From contig NZ_JAHXZN010000003.1 of assembly GCF_019429485.1 (NCBI RefSeq), forward strand, positions 310,001 through 374,000: 64,000 bases of DNA, read 5' to 3'. This stretch comes from Sphingomonas citri (GTDB lineage: Bacteria; Pseudomonadota; Alphaproteobacteria; Sphingomonadales; Sphingomonadaceae). Within the stretch, counting starts at the first letter, position 1. Each line of letters starts with the position of its first letter. The translations under genes and the position numbers were made by a program. Below are positions 44,732-53,007 of the stretch, piece after piece. Under the pieces are notes generated by a model, which made no database searches, was not told the origin of the DNA, and was given only the letters and a program-made list of their open reading frames with translations.

Positions 44732-46516
44732 ATGATGAAGGCCGCGCTGCTCGCTTATGCCCTGTTCCTCCCGCTGAGCGCGGCGGCGCAGAGCAGCCCC
44801 GAGGACGATGACAAGCGCCCGGTCGCCGCGCATTTCTACGAGCTCACCCCGCGCACGCCCGGCGCCGACTTCGCCGCCGCGCTGCGCGTGCCGCGCGGCT
44901 ATCGCGTCGCGACGTGGGCGAGCGACCTCGGCAACGCGCGGATGCTCGCGGTCGCGCCCGACGGCTCGGTGTACGTCAGCCGCCGCTCCGAGGCCGACAT
45001 CATCCGCCTGGTCGACGCCGACGGTGACGGTCGCGCCGACGGCCCGCCGACCGTGATCGTCAACCGGCCGGGACTGCACGGGCTGACGATCCACGGCGGG
45101 CAGCTCTATTTCATGACCGCGCACGAGGTGTTCCGCGCGCCGCTCCGGCCCGACGGCGGGATCGGTGCGGTGGAGACGCTGATCGACGACCTGCCCGACG
45201 CCGGGCAGCACCTCAACCGCACGCTCGCGGTCGGCCCCGACGAGATGCTGTACATCAGCGTCGGCTCGACCTGTAACGCGTGCGACGAGTCGAGCCAGGA
45301 GAATGCGACGCTGCTGCGCGCCAGCCTCGACGGCAAGCGCCGCTCGGTGTGGGCCTCGGGGTTGCGCAACACGATCGGTTTCGGCTGGCACCCGCGCACC
45401 GGCGCCTTGTGGGGCTGGGACCAGGGGATCGACTGGCTCGGCAACGACATGCAGCGCGAGGAGATCAACCTGATCGAGCGCGGCCACCGCTACGGCTGGC
45501 CCTATGTGTTCGAGGACGGGAAGCGCAACCCGCAGGACGAGCCGCCCGGCGGGCTCACCGCGGCGCGCTGGGCCGCCGCCTCGACCGCACCGACGCTGAT
45601 GCACGTCGCGCACTCGGCCGGGATGCAATGGGCCTTCCACCCGGGCGGCGGCTTCGGCCCCGACGCCGCCGGCGACGCCTTCGTCGCGCTGCGCGGCAGC
45701 TGGAACCGCAAACCCGCCTCGGGCTACGAGCTCGCCCGCGTGCGCTTCGACGCCGCCGGGCGCCCGACGCGCGTGGAGAGCTTCGTCAGCGGCTTCATGA
45801 GCCGCGACGGCACCAGCCAATATGGCCGCCCGTGCGGCGTGGCGGTGCTGCGCGACGGCTCGCTGCTGCTCTCCGACGACGCCAACGGCATCCTCTACCG
45901 CATCAGCTACGACGGCGCGGCGGGGCAGGCCGCGCCGCTGGCGCCGCCGGCGGGGCCGATGCGCGAGCAGGCGGCGCGCGGCACCGACGTGCCGCTCGCG
46001 CTGGCGCGGCCCGAGACCGCGGCGCGCGGCGCGACCTTCAAGGTGACCGCCGACGCCTTCGCCGACCAGGGCATGATCCCGCGCGAGCACAGCGAGTACG
46101 GCCTCGGCATCTCGCCCGCGCTGCGCTGGGGCGCGGTGCCCGGCGCGGCGAGCTACGCGATCCTGGTCGAGGATCCCGACGGCTCGGCCAAGCCGGTGGT
46201 GCACTGGCTGGCGTGGAACATCCCGGCGGGCACGCGCGCGCTGCCCGCGGGGCTGCAGGAGCGCGATCGGCTCAGCGGCGGCGCGCTGGAGGGCATGATG
46301 CAGGGCGCGACGACGCGCGGCACGGTCGGCTGGTACGGCCCGCGCCCGCCGAAGGGGGATCGACCGCACCCCTACCACTTCCAGGTGCTGGCGCTCGACC
46401 GCGCGCTCGACCTGCCGCTCGGCGCGACGCGCGACCAGCTGCTCGCCGCGGCGGCCGGGCACGTGCTCGCGCGCGGCGAGACGGTGGGGCGCTACGCCGA
46501 GGCGGCGGCGCGATGA
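44732..46516 (+). CDS. PQQ-type sugar (sorbosone-like) dehydrogenase fused to PEBP/YbhB domain
   Basis: The 594-residue exported protein (signal ALFLPLSAAAQ) joins two domains. Residues about 45-400 form a six-bladed beta-propeller of the PQQ-dependent soluble sugar/sorbosone dehydrogenase family: NARMLAVAPDGSVYVSRRS, GLHGLTIHGGQLYF, HLNRTLAVGPDEMLYISVGS, GLRNTIGFGWHP, EEINLIERGHRYGWP, and VALRGSWNRKPASGYEL. Residues about 430-585 form a YbhB/YbcL (PEBP, Raf-kinase-inhibitor-like) domain: YAILVEDPDGSAKPVVHWLA and WYGPRPPKGDRPHPYHFQVL. A C-C pair lies at STCNACDE. The two domains are usually separate genes. PQQ genes are not in the window. The stop overlaps the next gene. Confidence 0.88.
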   Translation: MMKAALLAYALFLPLSAAAQSSPEDDDKRPVAAHFYELTPRTPGADFAAALRVPRGYRVATWASDLGNARMLAVAPDGSVYVSRRSEADIIRLVDADGDGRADGPPTVIVNRPGLHGLTIHGGQLYFMTAHEVFRAPLRPDGGIGAVETLIDDLPDAGQHLNRTLAVGPDEMLYISVGSTCNACDESSQENATLLRASLDGKRRSVWASGLRNTIGFGWHPRTGALWGWDQGIDWLGNDMQREEINLIERGHRYGWPYVFEDGKRNPQDEPPGGLTAARWAAASTAPTLMHVAHSAGMQWAFHPGGGFGPDAAGDAFVALRGSWNRKPASGYELARVRFDAAGRPTRVESFVSGFMSRDGTSQYGRPCGVAVLRDGSLLLSDDANGILYRISYDGAAGQAAPLAPPAGPMREQAARGTDVPLALARPETAARGATFKVTADAFADQGMIPREHSEYGLGISPALRWGAVPGAASYAILVEDPDGSAKPVVHWLAWNIPAGTRALPAGLQERDRLSGGALEGMMQGATTRGTVGWYGPRPPKGDRPHPYHFQVLALDRALDLPLGATRDQLLAAAAGHVLARGETVGRYAEAAAR

Positions 46517-46803
46517 CCGAGGACGCCGCGCGCGCGCTCCTGCGCGACGATCAGCCCCCCGCCGCGGGCGGTCTCCTCCGCGCGTTGTGGCACGGCGCGC
46601 GCGGCGAGTGGGACGCGGCGCACGCGATCGCGCAGGACGATCCGAGCGCCGCGGGTGCCTGGGTCCACGCCTGGCTCCACCGCGTCGAGGGCGACGACGC
46701 CAACGCGGGCTATTGGTACCGCCGCGCTCGCCGCCCCGTCGCCGCGGGGCCGACCGACGCCGAGGCGCGCGCGATCACCGCGGCGCTGCTAGGCGAGAGG
46801 TAG
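46513..46803 (+). CDS. small hypothetical protein coupled to the dehydrogenase-PEBP fusion
   Basis: The 96-residue product begins at ATG 46513, overlapping the previous stop as ATGA, so translation is coupled. It is acidic and rich in Trp, His and Ala: LLRALWHGARGEWDAAHAIA, AGAWVHAWLHRVEGDDANAG, YWYRRARRPVA. The pattern of short helices with W-x-x-A and YWYRRA looks like two or three TPR/SEL1-like turns, in line with a small protein-interaction module. I know similar proteins only as 'hypothetical' in sphingomonads. No signal peptide, so it would stay in the cytosol while its partner is exported. Confidence 0.75.
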   Translation: MTEDAARALLRDDQPPAAGGLLRALWHGARGEWDAAHAIAQDDPSAAGAWVHAWLHRVEGDDANAGYWYRRARRPVAAGPTDAEARAITAALLGER

Positions 46804-46813
46804 GCCATTCGAC

Positions 46814-46955
46814 CGATCCTCCCCTGCAAGGGGAGGTGGCAGGCCGTAGGCCTGACGAAGGGGTGTCCACGTCGGCGACGTCGCGCCCCCTCACGCCGCG
46901 CGTCACCCCTCCGTCAGCGCTGCGCGCTGCCACCTCCCCTTGCAGGGGAGGATCG
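46814..46955. repeat. dispersed palindromic repeat (AGGGGAGGTGGCAGG family)
   Basis: The left end is GATCCTCCCCTGCAAGGGGA followed by GGTGGCAGGCCGTAGGCCTG; the right end is CCCCTCCGTCAGCGCTGCGC followed by GCTGCCACCTCCCC and TTGCAGGGGAGGATC. Small hairpins CAGGCC-GTA-GGCCTG and CAGCGC-TGC-GCGCTG sit at mirrored positions. Same family as 23003-23166, without the duplicated right arm. Confidence 0.8.
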
Positions 46956-47024
46956 TAAGCCTCTTGATTATCGGTACAAGCTAGCACCAGCGGATATCCC
47001 GCCGCGCCCGGCGGTTCACTCGGC

Positions 47025-48047
47025 ATGCCCCGCCTCCCCCTCGCCGCCGCGCTCTGCCTCGCTCCCGCCGCCGCGGTCCTCCCCGCGACCGCGTCCGCGC
47101 GCGACGTCGCGCTCGGCGCCGACCTCGAGCGCTTCGCCTATCCCGCGCCGGTGCACTGGTTCGCCGCCGAGTCGCAGGGCGCGCGCGTGCGGATGGCCTA
47201 TCTCGACGTGCCGCCGTCCGCCGCGCCCAACGGCCGCACGGTGGTGCTGCTCCACGGCAAGAACTTCTGCGCCGCCACCTGGTACGACACCGCGCGACGC
47301 CTCGCCGCGGCGGGCTATCGCGTGATCGCGCCCGACCAGATCGGCTTCTGCAAGTCCTCCAAGCCAGCGGGCTATCAGTATAGCTTCCATACCATGGCGG
47401 CGCTGACGCATGGGCTGCTGGAGCGCGCGGGCGCGGGGCGGGTCGTGCTCGTCGGCCATTCCACCGGCGGCGTGCTCGCCGTGCGCTTCGCGTTGCTCTA
47501 TCCCGACCGGGTCGAGCGGCTGGTGCTGGTGAACCCGCTCGGGCTCAACGACACGCTCGCCGAGAGCGTGCCCTACACCGACCTCGGTGCGCTGCGCGCG
47601 GAGGAAGCGAAGACCAGCGCGGCGACGATCAAGGCCTATCAGCTCCGCAACTATTATCACGGCGACTGGCGCCCCGGCTACGATCGCTGGGTGGCGATGC
47701 TGGCGGGGCAATATGCCGGCGCCGACGGCGACCGGGTGCGCGACGCGCAGGCGCGCCTGTCCGACATGATCCAGACCCAGCCGGTCGCCGCCGAGCTGCC
47801 GCGGCTGACGGTCCCGACCGTGCTGCTGATCGGGCAGCGCGACCGCACCGCCTTCCGCGCTGGCTCGGCGCCGCCCGAGCGACGCGCCGCGGTGCGCACG
47901 GTGCCGCAGGCGGCGGAGCAGGCGGTGGCGCGCATCCCGGGCGCGCGGCTGGTGCGGCTCGACGCGCTCGGCCATGCGCCGCAGGTGGAGGATCCGGACG
48001 CCTTCGGGGCGGCATTGCGGGACGCGATCGCGCCGATCGAGCGCTGA
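47025..48047 (+). CDS. exported alpha/beta hydrolase
   Basis: The 340-residue protein has a signal peptide (AAALCLAPAAAVLPATASA) and an alpha/beta-hydrolase fold: TVVLLHGKNFCAATW (oxyanion region), VIAPDQIGFCKSSKP, the nucleophile elbow VLVGHSTGGVLAVRFA with the catalytic Ser, RLVLVNPLGLNDT, and LDALGHAPQVEDPD with the catalytic His. The acid is probably the Asp in VLLIGQRDRT. It fits the esterase/lipase or haloalkane-type group in the periplasm; substrate unknown. Two cysteines near the active site (FCA, FCK) are unusual. ATG 47025 has a repeat element just upstream and no neighbours in the same direction. Confidence 0.9.
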   Translation: MPRLPLAAALCLAPAAAVLPATASARDVALGADLERFAYPAPVHWFAAESQGARVRMAYLDVPPSAAPNGRTVVLLHGKNFCAATWYDTARRLAAAGYRVIAPDQIGFCKSSKPAGYQYSFHTMAALTHGLLERAGAGRVVLVGHSTGGVLAVRFALLYPDRVERLVLVNPLGLNDTLAESVPYTDLGALRAEEAKTSAATIKAYQLRNYYHGDWRPGYDRWVAMLAGQYAGADGDRVRDAQARLSDMIQTQPVAAELPRLTVPTVLLIGQRDRTAFRAGSAPPERRAAVRTVPQAAEQAVARIPGARLVRLDALGHAPQVEDPDAFGAALRDAIAPIER

Positions 48048-48141
48048 GCGGGCGGCGCCGGCGTGGCGCCGCGACGCTGTCGCCGCCGGCGTGCCAGACC
48101 GCGACACGGCGAGCGGCGGGGGACGAAAAGGGAGTGCCGCG

Positions 48142-48217
48142 TGGTGGGTCCGCCGGGGCTCGAACCCGGGACCTCTCGATTAAAAGTCGCTTGCTCTACC
48201 GACTGAGCTACGGACCC
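48142..48217 (-). tRNA. tRNA-Lys (anticodon TTT)
   Basis: The minus strand gives a full cloverleaf. The acceptor GGGTCCG pairs with CGGACCC. The D arm is GCTCAGTCGGTAGAGC. The anticodon loop CTTTTAA holds TTT, the T arm contains GGTTCGAGCCC, and an encoded CCA ends at 48142. Its first base (48217) directly abuts the last base of the folK stop codon (48218), so the tRNA must be cut out of a folK transcript or has a promoter inside folK. Confidence 0.97.
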
Positions 48218-48718
48218 TCACGCGGTGCGCGCCGGCCTAGGCACCGCGCGCGGCTTGGTCAACCGGGCATGGAGCTGGCGCAGCGTCCGCCCGCTCGCCG
48301 GGTCGCGCCAGCGCGGTGCCAGCGCGGCGGCGGGCGCCAGCACGAAAGCACGCGCGCGATAGGCGGGGTGCGGGATCGTCAGCCGCGGCGAGCGCCACCG
48401 CCCGCCCGACCACAGGATCACGTCGAGGTCGATCACGCGCGCGCCCCAGCGCCGGCCGCGGCGCCGCCCGAACGCGCGCTCGATCGCCTTGAGCCGCGCC
48501 AGCAGCGCCTCGGGTGCCTCGTCGCTCGCGATCAGCGCCGCACTGTTGGCGAAGGTGCGGCTCGACGGGCCGAGCGGCGCGCTGGCACAAATCGGCGCCG
48601 CGGTGCCGCCGAGCAGCGCCAGCGCCGCCGCCACTTCCGCGCGCGGCGCGCCGTGACGACCGCGCCGGTTGCTGCCGACGCCGATGAGATAGCGCTGCGC
48701 GTCGCTTGTCCGCTCCAT
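48218..48718 (-). CDS. folK: 2-amino-4-hydroxy-6-hydroxymethyldihydropteridine diphosphokinase
   Basis: FolK transfers pyrophosphate from ATP to 6-hydroxymethyl-dihydropterin in folate synthesis. The 166-residue product has the start QRYLIGVGSNRRGRHGAP, SSRTFANSAALIAS, the family signature RRWGARVIDLDVILWSG (R-x-W-G-x-R-x-x-D-L-D), LTIPHPAYRARAFVLAPA and LRQLHARL. Length is normal. ATG 48718 is 24 nt from the divergent uracil-DNA glycosylase gene at 48742. The stop codon touches the tRNA-Lys gene with no spacer. folB and folP are not in the window. Confidence 0.95.
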   Translation of the reverse strand: MERTSDAQRYLIGVGSNRRGRHGAPRAEVAAALALLGGTAAPICASAPLGPSSRTFANSAALIASDEAPEALLARLKAIERAFGRRRGRRWGARVIDLDVILWSGGRWRSPRLTIPHPAYRARAFVLAPAAALAPRWRDPASGRTLRQLHARLTKPRAVPRPARTA

Positions 48719-48741
48719 GCCGCTGCGCCTATCGCACCGCG

Positions 48742-49392
48742 ATGGACTTGGCACCCTCTCCGCTCGCCGCGACCGAGCCGCCGCGCGACTGCCCGCGCTG
48801 CCCGCGCCTCGTGGCGCTGCGCGAGCGGCTGCGCGTCGAGCAGCCCGACTGGTGGAACGCACCCGTGCCCGCACTGGGCGAAGCGGCGGCGTGGCTGGTG
48901 ATCGTCGGGCTCGCGCCCGGCCGCACCGGCGCCAACCGCACCGGTCTCGCCTTCACCGGCGACGCCGCGGGCGCGCTGCTCTTCGCGACGCTGGCGCGCC
49001 TCGGCCTGGCGAGCCCCGATCCGGACGGCGGCGCGCCGACGCTGGCGGGCGCGCTGATCCTCAACGCGGTGCGCTGCCTGCCGCCCGAGAACAAGCCGAC
49101 GCCCGAGGAGGCGCGCGCGTGCCGCCCCTTCCTCGCCGCGGGGGCGGCGGCGCTGCCCGCGGTGCGCGTGTACGTCGCGCTGGGGCAGCTGGCGCACCAG
49201 TCGACGATCAAGGCGCTCGGTGGGCGGCTGCCGAAGGCACGCTTCGCACACGGCGCCGAGCACCGCCTGCCCGACGGGCGCGTGGTGATCGATAGCTACC
49301 ACTGCTCGCGCTACAACCAGCAGACCGGGCGGCTGACCCCGGCGATGCTCGAGGCGGTGTTCGCGCGCGCGGTCGCGCTACGCGAGGGCTGA
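48742..49392 (+). CDS. uracil-DNA glycosylase, family 4/5 (UDGb-like) with Fe-S cysteines
   Basis: The 216-residue DNA repair enzyme removes uracil or other deaminated bases. Motif 1 is GLAPGRTGANRTGLAFTGD (56-74), the arrangement of family 5 UDGb (GLAPG..GxNRTG..FTGD), and motif 2 lies in VIDSYHCSRYNQQTGRL near the C-terminus. Four cysteines, C17 and C20 (DCPRCPRL), C112 (AVRCLPP) and C127 (ARACRPF), match the 4Fe-4S ligands of families 4 and 5. The catalytic Asp/Asn of family 1 is absent, as expected. ATG 48742 gives the proper start MDLAPSPLA. It is divergent from folK with a 23-bp gap, so promoters overlap the start regions. Confidence 0.9.
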   Translation: MDLAPSPLAATEPPRDCPRCPRLVALRERLRVEQPDWWNAPVPALGEAAAWLVIVGLAPGRTGANRTGLAFTGDAAGALLFATLARLGLASPDPDGGAPTLAGALILNAVRCLPPENKPTPEEARACRPFLAAGAAALPAVRVYVALGQLAHQSTIKALGGRLPKARFAHGAEHRLPDGRVVIDSYHCSRYNQQTGRLTPAMLEAVFARAVALREG

Positions 49393-49602
49393 GGGGAGGC
49401 CCGTCGCGAGGGCGGGCCGTGGTGTCGCGGACGCGGGAACCCAGGCCCGAGCAGAGCAGTCGTGAGTGGCGAGCGCTTCCTTCATCCTCCGGCAAACGGC
49501 CGAACTCAGCGACATGGCTTCCTCTTGCCGGGCGCTACCCGGGAAGACGTCTCCACTCGATGTCACAGCTACCTCCCGCGCGCGCGGCAGCACCGACGCC
49601 GC

Positions 49603-50226
49603 TCAGCTCGGGTGCGCCTCCGTCTCGGCCTCGGCGCGCGCCTCGACCCGGCGTTCGACCGCGCCGCCCGCCGCCGCCATCGCCCAGCTCGCCAGCCGTT
49701 CGGAGAGCCAGCCGATCGCCGCGCCCGCGACGACGTCGCTGACGTAATGCGCGCCGCGCGTCACCTGGAGCGCGCCCGCCGCCCCCGCGGCGAGCCGCGC
49801 CGGCACGGCCGCGCCGGGCAATTCGTGGCGCACCGCCTCGGCGATCGCCACCGCGCCGGCGGTGTGACCGGACGGGAAGGCGTTGCGCGTCGTGTCGTCG
49901 GTGCCATGGCCTTTCTCCACCGTCGGCCGATCGCCCGCTTCGTTGGGGCGGACGCGGTCGACGCTCGCCTTCATCACCGTCTTGAGACCGGTGGCGAGCA
50001 GGTGGCTGGTGACCATCCGCGCGCCGCTGCGCGCGATCGCCGGCCGGCGCAGCACCGCCCCGAGCGCGAGCGTGCCGAGCCCGAGTGCGAGCAGCGGCGG
50101 CTCGTCGGTCGCCTTGGCGAGCGGGGTGAGCGCGCGCACCGCGTCGCTGCCGGCGAGCGCGCGCGCCGGGGCGAGTGCGTCATGCTCGCGCTTCGCCGCC
50201 TTCTTGACCGCCTTCTTCTTGCCCAT
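49603..50226 (-). CDS. PAP2-superfamily membrane phosphatase-like protein, one catalytic residue changed
   Basis: The 207-residue protein has a basic N-terminus (MGKKKAVKKAAKREH), several membrane helices and the PAP2 motifs: K86-x6-R93-P94 (KASVDRVRP), P118-SGH (FPSGHTAGAVA) and a third motif VTRGAHYVSDVVAG with H160 and D164. In the usual SRx5Hx3D motif the Arg six residues before the His is required; here that position is Q154 (LQVTRGAH). R157 lies three residues from the His and might substitute. It may act on lipid phosphates, or be catalytically weak. ATG 50226 is chosen. It has no operon partner. Confidence 0.85.
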   Translation of the reverse strand: MGKKKAVKKAAKREHDALAPARALAGSDAVRALTPLAKATDEPPLLALGLGTLALGAVLRRPAIARSGARMVTSHLLATGLKTVMKASVDRVRPNEAGDRPTVEKGHGTDDTTRNAFPSGHTAGAVAIAEAVRHELPGAAVPARLAAGAAGALQVTRGAHYVSDVVAGAAIGWLSERLASWAMAAAGGAVERRVEARAEAETEAHPS

Positions 50227-50726
50227 CACGCCGTTCCCGCTCCTGTGTGTCGCGGGCGCCAACGGTCGCGCGAGGGCAGGGGTTGCGGCCCGGCCCCGCC
50301 CTACCGGCGTTATCTTGCAAACGTCTCGGGATCCGTGGTGCCGCGTCCGCATCGGCGCGGCACCCGCGGCCGGTAGGCCCATGTCCGTGATGCTCATCGT
50401 CGCGGAGGCGGCGCGTCCTGCCCGTCGTCACCGGCGCGACGCGAACTTCGAGGTGGCGCGAGGGCCGCGGAACACCGCAGGTGCAGGCCCGCCCCTTGTG
50501 GGTCCGCACCGGTGTATCCTCGAACGGGTTCGGGATGGCGGCAGATGGCGAACGAGGGGCCTGCCCTCACGCGCGCGCTACAGCGCGGCGGTAAAGGGCC
50601 GTGCGTCGTGGTGAACCAAGGGAGTTCCGCACGGCCCAGTATCGCCTCGCGGCGACGATCCCATTCATAATGGAGCGAGCCGCTCGAGTCAGACACATTT
50701 CGGACGTAATCGTGCCGAAGTGAGAC
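50227..50726. other. 500-bp gene-free region with an isolated inverted repeat
   Basis: No reading frame here shows family features. GGTGCCGCG (50337-50345) and CGCGGCACC (50356-50364) form a 9-bp stem with a 10-nt loop. GTATCCTCGAACGGGTTCGG at about 50514-50533 also folds on itself and resembles decayed GTCATCC-type repeat arms. The stretch 50640-50720 is AT-richer but has no clear promoter. Confidence 0.35.
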
Positions 50727-51470
50727 TCACCCCTCGATCGCGTCGGTGAGCGCCGCGCGCGTGTCGGCGAGTGCGAGGTCGACCAGCCGGCGCATCGCCG
50801 CCGCCGCCTGGACGGTGTCGCCGTCGGCGATCGCGTCATACACAGCGGCATGTTCGGGGATCGGATCGCGCGGCAGCGCGCGGTCGCGCTGCTTGAGCTG
50901 GGTGGTCCAGGCCACCGCCGCGGTGATCCCCGCCGACAGCGTCACCAGCGCGTCGTTGCGCGAGGCGGCGAGGATCGCGCCGTGGAAGTCGCGGTCGGCG
51001 GTGAGCCCCGCCTCGGTCGACAGCGTGTGCCGCCGCATCCGCCCCAGCGCGTCCTTGAGCGCCTTGAGATCCTCCCGGTCGCGGCGCTCGGCGGCGAAGG
51101 CGGCGGCGGCGGGCTCCACCACCGAGCGCAGCTCGAACAGGCTGCGCAGCAGCGCCATGTCGGGTTTGTCGGCGAAGGCCCAGGCGAGCACGTCGGGGTC
51201 GAGCATGTTCCAGCGCCGCCGCGGCAGCACGCGCGTGCCGGTCTTGGGGCGGCTCTCCACCAGCCCCTTGGCGATCAACCCCTGCACCGCCTCGCGATAG
51301 GCGCCGCGCGAGACGCCGTTGGTCTCGGCGAAGACGACCTCGCCGGGCAGCACGTCGCCCGGCGCATATTCGCCCGAGAGGATCGCGCGCCCCAGCATGT
51401 TGCCGATCGCGCCGCGCCAGCGCCGTCCGGTCGACTGCAGCGCGGCCTCCTGACCGGGTAGCTCGTTCAC
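50727..51470 (-). CDS. GntR-family (FadR-type) transcriptional regulator of the galactoside locus
   Basis: The 247-residue regulator has an N-terminal winged helix (IGNMLGRAILSGEYAPGDVL, FAETNGVSRGAYREAVQGLI, LVESRPKTGTRVLPR) and a C-terminal FCD ligand domain (LLRSLFELRSVVEPAAAAFA, LTADRDFHGAILAASRN, IPEHAAVYDAIADGDTVQAA) with His ligands for a metal. FadR-type members bind sugar acids or galactosides. It starts at GTG 51470 after GGAGGAGAGCG, 14 nt downstream of the alpha-galactosidase gene, so the two are co-transcribed. The likely targets are the galactosidase and TonB receptor promoters, which share TACTCA-x-ACAA. Confidence 0.88.
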   Translation of the reverse strand: MNELPGQEAALQSTGRRWRGAIGNMLGRAILSGEYAPGDVLPGEVVFAETNGVSRGAYREAVQGLIAKGLVESRPKTGTRVLPRRRWNMLDPDVLAWAFADKPDMALLRSLFELRSVVEPAAAAFAAERRDREDLKALKDALGRMRRHTLSTEAGLTADRDFHGAILAASRNDALVTLSAGITAAVAWTTQLKQRDRALPRDPIPEHAAVYDAIADGDTVQAAAAMRRLVDLALADTRAALTDAIEG

Positions 51471-51484
51471 CGCTCTCTCCTCCG

Positions 51485-52867
51485 TCACGCCGCGGACAGC
51501 CGATACAGGCCCGCGCCGTGCGAGGCGAGCGTGCGCGCGAGCCGCCCGCTCGCGCTGCCGTCGTCGTGCCCCGACCACAGGTCGCGCACGCGCACCGCGC
51601 CGGTGAGGCCCAGCTCGCGCAGCGGCAACGCCACCTCCTTCGCCTTGTCGGTGGTGTTGAACAGAGCGACATAATGGTCGCGGCTGCCCTCGGGCCGCGC
51701 CGACCAGATCCGCGTGCCGTCGGCGATGAAGTGCGGGCGATTGTCGGTGCTCGCCTGGTTCACCGCCAGCACCTCGCGGTTGGTGAGCAGCGCCAGCGTC
51801 GGCGCGTCGAGGTGGCGCAGGTCGCCGCCCATGATCAGCGGCGAGCGCGCGATCGACCATAGCGTCATCAGCGTGCGCTGCTCGTCGGGGGTGAACTTGG
51901 TGTCGCGCTTGCCCAGAGCGAGCCGGCCGAGCGGCAGCATGTCGGCGTCGGGCCAGCCGCCGGGGCGGCGCCACTGATTCCAATTCTCGAGCCGGGTGAA
52001 CTGCGCCTCCAGCATCGCCCATTCGTCCCAGAAATCGTCGCTGATCCGCCACATCTGCGCGAAGTCGCGGACGTGCGCGCCGCGCGCCACCGGGGTCTCG
52101 CCGGGCGAGAGGCTGAGCGTGATCGGGCGGCCGCAGCGCTGGATCGCGCGATGCGCCGCCTCGATCTCGGGCGCGTGCGAGTCGTACGGGCGGCTCATGT
52201 CGTCCATCTTGACGAAGTCGACGCCCCAGGAGGCGTAGAGCGCGAAGACGCTGTCGTAATAGGCCTGGGCGCCGGGCTTGCTCATGTCGACGCCGTACAT
52301 GTCGGGGTTCCACGGGCAGATGCTCGACGTGTCGGCGACGTCGGCGGCGCGCAGCCTGGTGCCGAACACGGGCAGGTTGCGCTTCACCGCCTCGCGCGGG
52401 ATGCCGCGCATCACGTGGATGCCGAAGCGCATCCCCATCGCGTGCACCGCCGCGGCGAGCCGGGTGAAGCCCGAGCCGTCCGCACTCGAGGGGAAGCGGT
52501 TGGACGCGGGGATGACGCGGCCGTTCGCGTCGAGCGTCGGTGTGGCGATCTTGTTGTATTCGTAGCTGGTGGCGTTGGGCTCATACCATTGGATGTCGAC
52601 GGTGAAGACGTCGTAGCCGAACGGCAGCAGCTTCTCGCGCATGATCGCCGCGGTCTCGCGCGCCTGCGCCTCGGTGATCGTGGTGGCGAAGCTGTTCCAG
52701 CTGTTCCACCCCATCGGCGGCCGCGGTGCGAGCGCGGCCCCGGAACCCTTGGGCGCGTCGGCCGCCGCCGGCACCTGCTGCGCCGTCGCCGGCAGCGCGG
52801 TCACGGCGGCACCGCCGAGCCCCGCCGCGAGCATCGCGCGCCGGCTGAGTCGCACCTCGTCCATCAT
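51485..52867 (-). CDS. alpha-galactosidase, glycoside hydrolase family 27, Tat-exported
   Basis: The 460-residue enzyme starts with a twin-arginine signal (VRLSRRAMLAAGLGGAAV) ending near ALPATAQQ, so it folds before export to the periplasm. GH27 landmarks follow: RPPMGWNSWNSF, YDVFTVDIQWYEP, MRFGIHVMRGIPREAV, the nucleophile D222 in WGVDFVKMDDMS, the acid/base pair at D277/D278 in WRISDDFWDEW, GGWPDADMLPLG, and a C-terminal beta domain. It probably cuts alpha-galactosides taken up by the divergent TonB receptor. The next gene is its GntR regulator. ATG 52867 lies just after GGGAGGAGAGG. Tat export is typical for this group in sphingomonads. Confidence 0.93.
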   Translation of the reverse strand: MMDEVRLSRRAMLAAGLGGAAVTALPATAQQVPAAADAPKGSGAALAPRPPMGWNSWNSFATTITEAQARETAAIMREKLLPFGYDVFTVDIQWYEPNATSYEYNKIATPTLDANGRVIPASNRFPSSADGSGFTRLAAAVHAMGMRFGIHVMRGIPREAVKRNLPVFGTRLRAADVADTSSICPWNPDMYGVDMSKPGAQAYYDSVFALYASWGVDFVKMDDMSRPYDSHAPEIEAAHRAIQRCGRPITLSLSPGETPVARGAHVRDFAQMWRISDDFWDEWAMLEAQFTRLENWNQWRRPGGWPDADMLPLGRLALGKRDTKFTPDEQRTLMTLWSIARSPLIMGGDLRHLDAPTLALLTNREVLAVNQASTDNRPHFIADGTRIWSARPEGSRDHYVALFNTTDKAKEVALPLRELGLTGAVRVRDLWSGHDDGSASGRLARTLASHGAGLYRLSAA

Positions 52868-52941
52868 CCTCTCCTCCCGCTCGCGCGGCGGCTGGCCGGT
52901 GACCGGCTCCCTGCCCACGATCTCGCGGCCGAGCGTATCAA

Positions 52942-52952
52942 TACTCAAACAA
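52942..52952. promoter_or_regulatory. candidate GntR operator in the alpha-galactosidase promoter
   Basis: TACTCAAACAA at this place matches TACTCATACAA at 53193-53203 in 10 of 11 positions. It continues into the palindrome ACAATTGT (52949-52956). It lies 75-85 nt upstream of the alpha-galactosidase start codon. A shared site in both divergent promoters suits control by the GntR regulator in the same operon. Confidence 0.45.
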
Positions 52953-53007
52953 TTGTCGAGAGTGTTCGCGAGGGGCGATCGGCGCCGGCATAGGAGCGGC
53001 GGCCGCA

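Noticed and set aside
48134..48901. A 255-codon plus-strand frame spanning the tRNA-Lys and folK
   Set aside because: It crosses the tRNA and is antisense to folK; its product has no recognisable feature.
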